Positions 34,054-41,168 of a stretch of 64,000 bases of DNA are shown here, piece by piece. The stretch is from Paenibacillus koleovorans NBRC 103111 (GTDB taxonomy: Bacteria > Bacillota > Bacilli > Paenibacillales > NBRC-103111): positions 1-64,000 of the forward strand of contig NZ_BIMA01000012.1 in NCBI RefSeq assembly GCF_004000845.1, given 5' to 3'. The notes under the pieces are model-generated. The model made no database searches. It saw only the letters and a program-made list of their open reading frames with translations, and was not told the origin of the DNA. The first letter of the stretch is position 1, and every line of letters begins with the position of its first letter. The position numbers and the translations under genes are program-made.

Positions 34054-34772
34054 CGATTTGGAACGAAGCCATCATACCGATTAACCCGTTCAGCCGCCCG
34101 GGCACGAAGCGGCAGCTGACGCGAAACATCGTATGGCACTACACGGGCAACCCAGGCGCGACCGCTCGGGGACACTATGGCTACCTCGGCCAGACGTTAG
34201 CCCGACAGGATCCATTTGACGACAAGGCAGACACGTACGCATCGGCACACCTCTTTATCGATCCTACGGAGTCGCTGCTCATCATCCCGCTTGATGAGGT
34301 CGCCTATCACGCCTCACAGGCCAACCCGTACAGCGTGGGCGTGGAGTTGTGCATTGAGCCCGATTGGAGCTTTCACCCGGCGACCTATGAGCGGGCCGTG
34401 CAGGTCGGTGTAGAGCTGTGCCGACTGTACGGCCTGACACCGGCCGATTTTATGCGGCATTACGATGTGACGCGCAAGGTCTGCCCGAAGCGTTGGGTCG
34501 AGCATCCGGAGGAGTGGGAAGCGTTTAAGGCCGAAGTTGGTCGGAGATTGAAAAATAAAGGAGGAGCCAAAGTGCCAGACTGGACAGATCAACAATGGAA
34601 CGAATTCACGGCCGCGCTGCAGCGTCTGTATGAAAAGAGTGTTAAGAGTGAGTTGGATCGGCCAGTACTTGCCGATTACACTTTCGTCGAGAAGGCGTAT
34701 AAGCGTGAATTGACACAGGACGAAACGCTATGGTTGCTGGGCGTGATGTTCGCCCGGTCGCAGCGAGTTTAG
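34050..34772 (+). CDS. N-acetylmuramoyl-L-alanine amidase endolysin
   Basis: A 240-residue endolysin of the Amidase_2 (peptidoglycan-recognition fold) type. Zinc ligands: H30 in NIVWHYTGNP, the second His in MRHYDVTRKVCPKRW (about residue 137), and the Cys in KVCPKRW. Substrate-side motif SVGVELCIEPDW. The C-terminal 50 residues (DWTDQQWNEFTAALQRLYEK) are a small helical cell-wall-binding tail. The ATG overlaps the holin stop (ATGA), the usual lysis cassette arrangement. Confidence 0.95.
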   Translation: MTIWNEAIIPINPFSRPGTKRQLTRNIVWHYTGNPGATARGHYGYLGQTLARQDPFDDKADTYASAHLFIDPTESLLIIPLDEVAYHASQANPYSVGVELCIEPDWSFHPATYERAVQVGVELCRLYGLTPADFMRHYDVTRKVCPKRWVEHPEEWEAFKAEVGRRLKNKGGAKVPDWTDQQWNEFTAALQRLYEKSVKSELDRPVLADYTFVEKAYKRELTQDETLWLLGVMFARSQRV

Positions 34773-34773
34773 C

Positions 34774-34815
34774 AAAAAGCCCCGTTGGCCTATCTGGCTG
34801 GCGGGGCTTTTATTC
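34774..34815. terminator. bidirectional terminator after endolysin
   Basis: AAAAGCCCCG / CGGGGCTTTT, a 10-pair inverted repeat with inner TTGGCC/TGGCTGG pairing. The A-run and T-run at the two ends make it work on both strands, ending the late operon and the convergent gene at 34829. Confidence 0.9.
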
Positions 34816-34828
34816 TTATTAGGCGGAT

Positions 34829-35257
34829 TTATTTGCGTCCATCGCGGTAGTCTTCAATTTGCTTGTACGTCCAGATCGGTCCGCTTGCAAGCTGGCTCAG
34901 CGGTGCCGGGAATGATCCGCGCTGAATGTAAGTGCTGACTTTCCGTTTATCCCACCCAAGAATCTCGGCAGCTTCGGCTAACCCGACAAGAGGAGGGATA
35001 ACCTTGCCCGCACTCTCTGGACGCTTCTTCCCCTTTGTGTCAAAAAAGTTTTGAAGGAAGCCGATTACCTCAAGAGCGAATTTCTCATTCGCGATCCGAC
35101 TTGCAAACTCTTCGTCGTTCGCCGTTTTGATTTTCACCTCGTCGTATCCCTTGTAGAATAAGTCCTTCCCAAGCTTCACAGTCCAGTACTGCCAAGGAGT
35201 TTTCCCGTCTGGTTGAAACCCCTTGTGCTCGATTGCGGTGTACTCAGTGATAGTCAT
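34829..35257 (-). CDS. HTH (AlpA/excisionase-like) regulator
   Basis: A 142-residue protein; the ATG at 35257 is chosen because AAAGGATG lies just before it. The N-terminal 70 residues (KTPWQYWTVKLGKDLF) are of unknown type. The C-terminal 55 residues have a MerR/excisionase-like helix-turn-helix: VGLAEAAEILGWDKRKVSTY, followed by a wing and WTYKQIEDYRDGRK. Convergent with the lysis genes and divergent from the LexA-box gene, it may be a lysogeny or excision regulator and could act at the palindromes over its own promoter. Confidence 0.7.
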   Translation of the reverse strand: MTITEYTAIEHKGFQPDGKTPWQYWTVKLGKDLFYKGYDEVKIKTANDEEFASRIANEKFALEVIGFLQNFFDTKGKKRPESAGKVIPPLVGLAEAAEILGWDKRKVSTYIQRGSFPAPLSQLASGPIWTYKQIEDYRDGRK

Positions 35258-35275
35258 ATTGATCATCCTTTCGTT

Positions 35276-35309
35276 TTGTATGTTATTATCATACAACCGA
35301 TGTATGATA
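35276..35309. promoter_or_regulatory. operator palindromes over divergent promoter
   Basis: Three half-sites of TGTATG/CATACA: TTGTATG (35276-35282), CATACAA (35290-35296) and TGTATGATA (35301-35309). Half-sites 1 and 2 form one dyad with a 7-base gap. TATCATACA (35287-35295) and TGTATGATA (35301-35309) form a perfect 9-bp dyad with a 5-base gap. They cover the -10 region of the minus-strand promoter. Confidence 0.7.
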
Positions 35310-35316
35310 AAGTCAA
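35288..35316 (-). promoter_or_regulatory. sigma-A promoter of the HTH regulator
   Basis: On the minus strand: TTGACT (35316-35311), a 17-base spacer, TATGAT (35293-35288). Near-consensus sigma-A promoter. The perfect dyad overlaps its -10 box and spacer, so a bound repressor would block it. Confidence 0.75.
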
Positions 35317-35328
35317 CATAATTATTTC

Positions 35329-35388
35329 TTGATTAATTATTAACTGTTCGTATAAAATAAGAACAAATGTTCCTATATAAATACGAAC
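35329..35388 (+). promoter_or_regulatory. promoter with LexA/DinR-type box
   Basis: TTGATT (35329-35334), 16-base spacer, TATAAA (35351-35356). AGAACAAATGTTCC (35360-35373) fits the Gram-positive LexA/DinR consensus (CGAACRNRYGTTYC) at 13 of 14 bases and sits at the start point. An outer pair GTTCGTAT (35346-35353) and ATACGAAC (35381-35388) is centred on the same spot. This suggests SOS-controlled transcription. Confidence 0.75.
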
Positions 35389-35404
35389 GGAGATGGTACT
35401 CAAA

Positions 35405-35893
35405 ATGAGCAAGTTGGATGGTAACGAGCGGTGGAAATCGAAGATGATGCTAACCGAGCACCAAGAGCAATACGATTCGAGAAATGTAGAAAAGGTCTCA
35501 AGCGTGCCGACGGAGGAAGAGTACCATATGATCCGTGATTACGTACTCTTGCCTCATATGCTGACGATGGTACAGAAAGGCGTAGACGAGCTTCAGGGCT
35601 CAACTGGTGTCCTCAAGAAGTTGCACCTCGTTACTAGTAAACTGGTCATGGATCGCATAAGTAAGGATATCTATGACCTAAGACGGGAAATGAGCCGCAG
35701 GAACATCAAGGTGCTCCAGGATGATCAGGTCGATCTGGTGGTGTATTACAAATATATTTGCCGTGGTTACGAAAATAAAATGGGCTTTGTTCGAGAAGTG
35801 ATGAGAGCCGAGATAAGCAAAAGGTTCACCGCCTATATCCAAGGCATTATTGAGCAATTGAAGGTCACGAAGGAGACGCGGAAAGCAAAATAG
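35405..35893 (+). CDS. hypothetical protein under LexA-box control
   Basis: A 162-residue basic helical protein. The ATG at 35405 has GGAGATGG nine bases before it; a codon at 35393 overlaps that site and is less likely. It starts MSKLDGNERWKSKMMLTEHQ; the middle has TMVQKGVDELQGSTGVLKK and YDLRREMSRRNIKVLQDDQ. No enzyme motif or known family is recognised with confidence. Its promoter carries a LexA-type box, so it is likely induced after DNA damage and may serve prophage induction. Confidence 0.65.
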   Translation: MSKLDGNERWKSKMMLTEHQEQYDSRNVEKVSSVPTEEEYHMIRDYVLLPHMLTMVQKGVDELQGSTGVLKKLHLVTSKLVMDRISKDIYDLRREMSRRNIKVLQDDQVDLVVYYKYICRGYENKMGFVREVMRAEISKRFTAYIQGIIEQLKVTKETRKAK

Positions 35894-35991
35894 GCTCGAT
35901 TGCCTGGATACCTGATTCGCCAAAACCTCTTAAGATTCTTCGAAGGATTCGACAAGCAGCTCCGTCGAAAGTGTTTGGAGAGGTGAAAGGG

Positions 35992-36210
35992 ATGCTACGG
36001 GAAGGGTACGAATGCAAACTCAAAGTTATATTGGCTGAAACCGGTATTCGCCAGAAAGCTCTATGCGAACCGACAGGATTGAAGCCGCCGGCTATTAGTG
36101 CGATCGTGAACGGAGATTCGGATCCACACGTAACAACAGCGCTAATAATTGCCGAAATCGTCGGCAGGCCAATTCAAGAAATTTGGTTAAAACAAATTAA
36201 TTCGAAATAA
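35992..36210 (+). CDS. small XRE-family regulator
   Basis: A 72-residue Cro/XRE-type protein. Start 35992 follows GAGAGGTGAAAGGG. The helix-turn-helix is LKVILAETGIRQKALCEPTG, then LKPPAISAIVNGDSDPHVTT. The C-terminus (IIAEIVGRPIQEIW) is the usual fifth helix. It follows the LexA-box gene by 98 bases without a clear promoter, so the two may form one SOS-linked operon. Confidence 0.8.
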   Translation: MLREGYECKLKVILAETGIRQKALCEPTGLKPPAISAIVNGDSDPHVTTALIIAEIVGRPIQEIWLKQINSK

Positions 36211-36271
36211 ATGAACTATTTTCCGGTTATCCTCATACACTGTACTATCAACCGATAAGGAGATGGTGCAG

Positions 36272-36445
36272 ATGCAAGACCGTCAAACCGTTTACCGCAT
36301 CCGCTACACGCTGGACGGACGTCCCAAGGCCGTGTACGCCACGCAGGAGCGGGTGAGCGACCCGAGGAGGCAAACCCTTGCCGCGTGGTACGTCGTCGTG
36401 CTTGGCGCTCTGGCGTGCGTAGGGTGGTGGCTGTTGTGGATCTGA
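36272..36445 (+). CDS. small membrane protein
   Basis: A 57-residue protein; AAGGAG lies nine bases before the ATG at 36272. A basic soluble N-terminus (YRIRYTLDGRPKAVYATQER) precedes a single C-terminal membrane helix (WYVVVLGALACVGWWLLWI). Tail-anchored topology with the N-terminus inside is likely. Role unknown. Confidence 0.55.
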   Translation: MQDRQTVYRIRYTLDGRPKAVYATQERVSDPRRQTLAAWYVVVLGALACVGWWLLWI

Positions 36446-36699
36446 GCGACAGCCCGATTATCAACCGCCTCGCCCAGCTTCGTGTCGCTCAAAAGGCGCG
36501 TGGGCTTGATCCGGTCCAGCTGCAGGAGCTTAAACTGTGTTTGGACTGGATCGTCAACTATTGCTGGCGGCAGGCGATGCTCAAGAACTTGTCGCTCATG
36601 GCTTCGATGACTAATGACGCAGATTGGCTGCATGAGATTTGCCGCGACATGGACAATCTCGGAACGACAAAAAAGCCGGGCCACATGGGCACCGACTAA
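36436..36699 (+). CDS. small phage-type protein, unknown
   Basis: An 87-residue protein beginning at GTG 36436 (GTGs at 36424 and 36427 are alternatives). It overlaps the membrane protein gene by 10 bases. Mostly helical: SDSPIINRLAQLRVAQKARG, then DPVQLQELKLCLDWIVNYCW. No motif is recognised. Last + gene before the AT-rich gap. Confidence 0.5.
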   Translation: MDLSDSPIINRLAQLRVAQKARGLDPVQLQELKLCLDWIVNYCWRQAMLKNLSLMASMTNDADWLHEICRDMDNLGTTKKPGHMGTD

Positions 36700-36922
36700 G
36701 GAGAATAGCTCCATATTGTATGTTTAAAAATAGAAAATAATACTAATTTCATATTGATTATGGGAAGTTATGGTCTTATCATGATCTTACACACCATGTC
36801 ATATCTACCAAAATTCCGACAATATATTGTTAGAGAGAGGTGGTTTATAGAGGAAAGACACGAGAACCTATAGGTTCCGATATCTTGCAGGAGTGCGGAA
36901 GTAATCCGCGCCTGCTTCTTCT
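36700..36922. other. AT-rich gap with hairpin at the prophage right side
   Basis: A 223-base stretch without a convincing gene. It contains a promoter-like TTGTAT-N16-TAATAC near 36716 and, at about 36887-36912, a terminator-like hairpin (GCAGG...GCGGA / TCCGC...CCTGC) followed by TTCTTC. It separates the last small + gene from the minus-strand XRE gene. The right attachment site may be here or after 37505; no tRNA or obvious duplicated core is visible. Confidence 0.4.
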
Positions 36923-37162
36923 CTAATCTTCGATCCAGTCATTAAGCTGATCCATCCCAACATTCAATATCATCGCGAATGTGTATAGAGCTTCCGGTGA
37001 CATTTCCTTCTCATCTCGGCAGAAGTAAGATATCATACGCGGCGACCATCCACGATCAGGTTTCTCCTCAGTCCAACCTGATCGACGTGATAGTTCAGCT
37101 TGACTCATTTTTCGTTTACTAAGCCAAAATTGAAGCAGGCTCCTCCCTTGGGAGTAAGCCAC
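36923..37162 (-). CDS. small XRE-type HTH protein
   Basis: A 79-residue protein starting at GTG with AAGGAG seven bases upstream. HTH region: LLQFWLSKRKMSQAELSRRS, then SPRMISYFCRDEKEMSPEA and LYTFAMILNVGMDQLNDWI. It resembles a compact phage-type or host XRE repressor. It has its own minus-strand promoter (37208-37236), which overlaps the start of the divergent gene at 37236, so it probably controls both. Confidence 0.8.
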   Translation of the reverse strand: MAYSQGRSLLQFWLSKRKMSQAELSRRSGWTEEKPDRGWSPRMISYFCRDEKEMSPEALYTFAMILNVGMDQLNDWIED

Positions 37163-37207
37163 GTCAAATCTCCTTTAAATAAATGATGCAATGAGGCTGT
37201 TTTCTCC

Positions 37208-37236
37208 ATTATACACAAAGGATGGGGTAATGATAA
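37208..37236 (-). promoter_or_regulatory. promoter of the minus-strand XRE gene
   Basis: On the minus strand: TTATCA (37236-37231), 17-base spacer, TATAAT (37213-37208). It overlaps the ATG and ribosome binding site of the divergent + gene. Confidence 0.65.
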
Positions 37237-37505
37237 TGGATATCATAAAATGGCTAGAACCTTCAATTAATAGTAGCGTCGATGACGTCACTGCTCTTTG
37301 CGACAAAGAAAGAGAAGAAGTCGACAAGGAGTTTAGGGAATTGTGCAATCTAGTTGTTTGCAGATATCCCGATGTAGCGGGTGATATGATTGAACTAAGC
37401 GATTTATATTTCGATAGGCGCGGCATCGTCAGTAAATCATACAGATCGGGTTTCTTTGACGGACTTACGATCTCAAATATTAATACGCCGAAAAGGACAG
37501 ACTGA
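37236..37505 (+). CDS. hypothetical protein, DUF6809-like
   Basis: An 89-residue acidic protein; ATG 37236 follows a GGATGGGG site (37230 is an alternative). The layout (MDIIKWLEPSINSSVDD, REEVDKEFRELCNLVV, ELSDLYFDRRG, then SYRSGFFDGLTIS) resembles small DUF6809 proteins of Firmicutes and their elements. The match is by eye and weak. It is followed immediately by a strong terminator. Confidence 0.5.
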   Translation: MDIIKWLEPSINSSVDDVTALCDKEREEVDKEFRELCNLVVCRYPDVAGDMIELSDLYFDRRGIVSKSYRSGFFDGLTISNINTPKRTD

Positions 37506-37554
37506 AACAAGAAACCAAGCAGACGATTATACGTAGCTTGGTTTCTTGTTTTCC
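37506..37554. terminator. strong terminator, long perfect inverted repeat
   Basis: A 15-bp inverted repeat (AACAAGAAACCAAGC / GCTTGGTTTCTTGTT) with a 15-base loop, followed by TTCCCC. This is the last feature before host-like genes and marks the probable right limit of the mobile element. Confidence 0.85.
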
Positions 37555-37652
37555 CCACACATTACCCACATTCAATGTGAACTATGATAAACTAAAGCGA
37601 ACGGATAATTTGAAAAAATCCTTAATTTATAAGGGAAAGGGGACTACGTTGA

Positions 37653-37970
37653 ATGGGCATGAACTTAGAATTCAATTCCGTTTGCAAATTCAAATCGGAC
37701 CAGGAGCTGTACGAATTGCTGGAATACGGCCGGGGCAAAATGATGAAAAGCGGCTTCCGCGTGTTCCCGACGGGGCAGAAGGTCATCGCCTACACCCCGC
37801 AGAACAAGGCGATTGCTATCGTCAAGATCGTAGCCTCGATTGCGGAGATCAATTTCCAAGGCGAAGAAGTGACGCAGGTGGAGATGGTGCTTATCCGTCG
37901 GTTGACCGACGAAGAAGCGAGAGTGCAGACCGAGCTGGCGCAGGAAATGTTTTTCGGCGAGCAGCAGTAA
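37653..37970 (+). CDS. DUF2584-like conserved protein
   Basis: A 105-residue protein starting MGMNLEFNSV, with the central segment GFRVFPTGQKVIAYTPQNKA followed by KIVASIAEINFQGEEVTQVE. Both the MGMxLE opening and the length fit DUF2584 proteins of Bacillales, which have no known function. AAAGGGG lies upstream. Likely chromosomal rather than phage. Confidence 0.65.
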   Translation: MGMNLEFNSVCKFKSDQELYELLEYGRGKMMKSGFRVFPTGQKVIAYTPQNKAIAIVKIVASIAEINFQGEEVTQVEMVLIRRLTDEEARVQTELAQEMFFGEQQ

Positions 37971-37999
37971 ACCAAAGATCATTACCGGCTATGAAGACG

Positions 38000-38034
38000 A
38001 ATCACCTGCCCGAACGGACAGGTGATTTTTTTTC
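38000..38034. terminator. intrinsic terminator
   Basis: Perfect stem AATCACCTG / CAGGTGATT with an inner CCG/CGG pair, followed by eight T. It ends the DUF2584-like transcript and lies convergent to the acetyltransferase gene. Confidence 0.9.
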
Positions 38035-38054
38035 GTGCGAAAGATGATGGCGGA

Positions 38055-39278
38055 CTAGAACAAATCCATGATATAGGGTAGTCGGCTCGATCGGGCTTCG
38101 TTCAAGCGGTCAACGGTCTCCGGCCGGCCCTGCAGCCTTCCCAGCTCGTACATGCGGGTCGGGGACTGGCAACCGATCAGGATCGTGGACAAGGTTTGGA
38201 TATCGCAATGAAGAGACTCGCTGTCCGAGTCCGGCCCAGCAGTCGAACCTGCTGGAGCATTGGGCTGAATTCGAATCACATGCGCCTTCTCTTCAGCACT
38301 CAACTGCACCTGGAAGATGCCTTCGTTCCAAGGAGCGTACCGATCCGAGATATGGAAGACGAACTGCTCCGCCTTGCCGGATGCTTTCCACGGATATTCC
38401 CTTAAGAAGCGTTCCGCATCCACAATGCGAAACATGAAGTTCGTCCTCACGGTCCGTTCACCGGTCTGGTCTGGAAACCGGAAGAAAAGCGGACTGTCCG
38501 CAGGCGCCTTGAACTCGACTCCGTGGATAGTGGAATCATGATGGCGAATAAACTGCCACAAGCCTCTCTCCGCTTCCTCGTCCAGCGTTACCAGTTCATG
38601 AATCTGCATCCACTTGTCCTTGAAGCTGTATAACATATATCCGCGCGGGCCGTTCCCGTATGCACTTTCATACAGGGCTATGGTGCCGGGCGTGCGCTTT
38701 AGCAAATGATGGCGGACCCAGCTTTCGTCGCGGATCAGAATTCCGTTATATCGTTTGGCGTAAGCATCGTAAACCTCTAGCATAGCTTGAAGGCCATCCG
38801 TGTCAGCCTTTTCGCCGGTATAAACTCTTCTCACTCGCCCCCCGGCCTCCGGCAGCTTCGGAAGAGCGGCTGTCTCCATACAGCACACTTGCATTTCAGA
38901 GAAATAGTCCCATCCATATTTCCGATAGAACGAGCTCAAGAAAGGATTCAGCAGCGACACCGTCTGGCCTGCTTCCTTCATTACCAAGAGCGCATGCTCC
39001 AATAACCGGCCCACCATGCCCTGTCTGCGGTACTCCGGATAATTCGCCACTTGTGCGATTCCGCCCATCGGGAAAGGGCGGCCTTCGATATAGACTTGCA
39101 GCGGGAGTACGGTCAGCACGGCTGCCAGGTTGCTCTCCACATAGTAGCCCCATACCTGCTCACGCTTGAACTTGACGCTTCGATCCCGGTACTGATCGTT
39201 CGTGAAGGTGACGGTGAAGGCCGTCTGCACCAGATCCAAATAAGCATCCAGCTCGTCCGGGGTTAATGGTCTGATCAT
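38055..39278 (-). CDS. Eis-like GNAT acetyltransferase with SCP2-type C-domain
   Basis: A 407-residue protein; ATG 39278 (MIRPLTPDEL) follows AGGTGGG, whereas the GTG five codons earlier has no site. The N-terminal GNAT domain has the acetyl-CoA loop VANYPEYRRQGMVGRLL (about 75-95). A second GNAT-like half (RGYMLYSFKDKWMQIHEL) and a C-terminal sterol-carrier-like domain (SDRYAPWNEGIFQVQL) follow. This three-domain layout is that of the Eis family, which acetylates amines, including aminoglycosides in some members. The C-terminal carboxylate (DLF) resembles the Eis C-terminus, which takes part in catalysis. The substrate here is unknown. It lies downstream of the lpl-like operon. Confidence 0.85.
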   Translation of the reverse strand: MIRPLTPDELDAYLDLVQTAFTVTFTNDQYRDRSVKFKREQVWGYYVESNLAAVLTVLPLQVYIEGRPFPMGGIAQVANYPEYRRQGMVGRLLEHALLVMKEAGQTVSLLNPFLSSFYRKYGWDYFSEMQVCCMETAALPKLPEAGGRVRRVYTGEKADTDGLQAMLEVYDAYAKRYNGILIRDESWVRHHLLKRTPGTIALYESAYGNGPRGYMLYSFKDKWMQIHELVTLDEEAERGLWQFIRHHDSTIHGVEFKAPADSPLFFRFPDQTGERTVRTNFMFRIVDAERFLREYPWKASGKAEQFVFHISDRYAPWNEGIFQVQLSAEEKAHVIRIQPNAPAGSTAGPDSDSESLHCDIQTLSTILIGCQSPTRMYELGRLQGRPETVDRLNEARSSRLPYIMDLF

Positions 39279-39301
39279 TGGATGTTGTCCCACCTATCTG
39301 T

Positions 39302-40180
39302 CTATTCTTTAACCGAACCGATCATTACGCCTTTTACAAAATGCTTCTGCATAAACGGATAGACCAAAAGGATCGGTACGACCGCCACGATAATCATGGC
39401 GTACTTCAATTGCACGATGTACATGGATGCATCGGCATCCAGCACTCCCTGCAGCATTTCGTTGGAGCCGCGGACGACGATCTTCATCAGATACAGGGAC
39501 AACGGCTGCAGCTTGGCGTCCGGCAAGTAGAGCAAAGCCGGGAAATAGCTGTTCCAATGGGACACCGCGTAGAACAGGCCGAGTACCGCCACGATTGGCT
39601 TGGACAACGGAAGCACGATACGGAATAATACCAGCAAATCGTTTGCGCCATCCATCTTGGCCGACTCGAACAGCTCCTCCGGAATTCCCTGAAGGAATGT
39701 ACGCGCCACTATGATCAGAAAGGCGCTCGCCGCCGTTGGCAGCAGAATCGCCCAAGGGGTGTTGTAAAGTCCCAACTCCTTGATCAATATGAAGTTCGGG
39801 ATCAGGCCGCCGCTGAAGAACATCGTAAGCACGATCATCATCATGATCGGCTTGCGCATGCCAAAGCTCCTTCTCGCTAACGGATAGGCGGCAGTAAGCG
39901 TAAGCGCTATATTGATTAGCGTTCCGGCACCTGTGTAGTACAGGGTATTCGCATAAGATCGCAGCACGTCAGGATTCTCGAAGACCCGCCGATAAGCTTC
40001 CAGTGAAAAACCTCTGGGCCACAGCCATACGGATTGGTCGATAGCGTGGATCGGATTGCTGATCGACATGCTGGCGACATAGACAAACGGATAGCAGGTT
40101 ATCGCAATCACCATCCACATGATGGCGTACAGCACAAGATCCGCTACCCTCTCGCCCGGAGATCGGCGATATTGCAACAT
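39302..40180 (-). CDS. carbohydrate ABC permease, LplC-like
   Basis: A 292-residue inner-membrane permease with six predicted membrane segments. The EAA loop that contacts the ATPase is PEELFESAKMDGANDLLVLF followed by RIVLPLSKP. The ending VKGVMIGSVKE is a typical LplC/YtcP end. GGAGGG precedes the ATG. It pairs with the permease encoded just upstream. No ATPase gene is in the operon, so a shared MsmX-type ATPase is expected elsewhere. Confidence 0.93.
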   Translation of the reverse strand: MLQYRRSPGERVADLVLYAIMWMVIAITCYPFVYVASMSISNPIHAIDQSVWLWPRGFSLEAYRRVFENPDVLRSYANTLYYTGAGTLINIALTLTAAYPLARRSFGMRKPIMMMIVLTMFFSGGLIPNFILIKELGLYNTPWAILLPTAASAFLIIVARTFLQGIPEELFESAKMDGANDLLVLFRIVLPLSKPIVAVLGLFYAVSHWNSYFPALLYLPDAKLQPLSLYLMKIVVRGSNEMLQGVLDADASMYIVQLKYAMIIVAVVPILLVYPFMQKHFVKGVMIGSVKE

Positions 40181-40193
40181 GGCGGTCCCTCCA

Positions 40194-41087
40194 TTACCAC
40201 AAGGAAGAGTCGGTAACCTTGCGGCTAATTGTGTTGGCGGCTAACAGCAGTACGAGATTGATCAGGTTGTTGAACAGGCCGACGGCAGCCGCGAAGCTGA
40301 ATTCGGCGTTAATGATGCCTTTCCGGTATACATAGGTGGAGATGATGTCAGCTGTTTCGTAGGTGGTCGGATTGTACAGCAGGATCACTTTCTCGAAACC
40401 AACATCCATCAATTGGCCCACATTGAGAATCAAGAGAATAATGATGGTCGGCATCAGGGCGGGCAGCGTGATATAAAGTATCTTGTGCAGCCGCCGCGCT
40501 CCGTCCATCTCAGCGGCTTCGTACAGCTGCGGGTTGATGCCCGCAATGGCCGCCAAGTAGATGATCGAGCCCCAGCCGAACGACTGCCATACGCCGGAGG
40601 AGACATAGATCGTCCGAAACCAATCCGGCTCATTGAGGAAAATGATGGGCTCGAAGCCTAGCACGCGAACCAGCATGTTGACGATCCCGTTCTCCGAAGT
40701 GAAGTTAACGATCATGCCCGCCGTCACCACAATAGAGATGAAGTGAGGCAGGTAGCTGACCGTCTGGACTACCTTCTTGAACAGCTTCTCCCGCAGCTCG
40801 TTCAGCAGCAGGGCGAATAAGATTGGAGCGGGAAACCCCCAGAGCAGCGAGTACAGGCTTAGAAGAAAAGTATTGCGAAGCAGTCTCCAGAAGTAAATGG
40901 AGTGAAAAAACTGATCGAAATATTGAAAGCCTACCCAAGGGCTGCCCCAGATGCCTTTCAACGGTTGAAATTTCTTGAACGCGATGATGACGCCGTACAT
41001 GGGCACATAATGAAAAAGAATAAAGTACAGAACAGTCGGCAGGATAATGAGCAGTAAATATCGGTCCCGCTTGAGAGCTTTGAGCAA
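40194..41087 (-). CDS. carbohydrate ABC permease, LplB-like
   Basis: A 297-residue permease. TTG 41087 is chosen because GGGAGGG lies ten bases before it; further upstream codons lack a ribosome site. It has six membrane segments, the EAA loop PQLYEAAEMDGARRLHKILY, and the ending TISRKVTDSSLW typical of LplB. It lies between the binding protein and LplC genes, in the usual A-B-C order. Confidence 0.92.
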   Translation of the reverse strand: MLKALKRDRYLLLIILPTVLYFILFHYVPMYGVIIAFKKFQPLKGIWGSPWVGFQYFDQFFHSIYFWRLLRNTFLLSLYSLLWGFPAPILFALLLNELREKLFKKVVQTVSYLPHFISIVVTAGMIVNFTSENGIVNMLVRVLGFEPIIFLNEPDWFRTIYVSSGVWQSFGWGSIIYLAAIAGINPQLYEAAEMDGARRLHKILYITLPALMPTIIILLILNVGQLMDVGFEKVILLYNPTTYETADIISTYVYRKGIINAEFSFAAAVGLFNNLINLVLLLAANTISRKVTDSSLW

Positions 41088-41168
41088 TGTGACGACTCCC
41101 TCCCGCGTTCGGAAATGAAGGGAACGGCAGCCGCCGGTCATGGGGGCGGACACCGTTCCCGATACGCT

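Noticed and set aside
36830-36922. A 28-codon GTG ORF (MVYRGKTREP...)
   Set aside because: The ribosome site would abut the start codon and the frame runs through the terminator-like hairpin.
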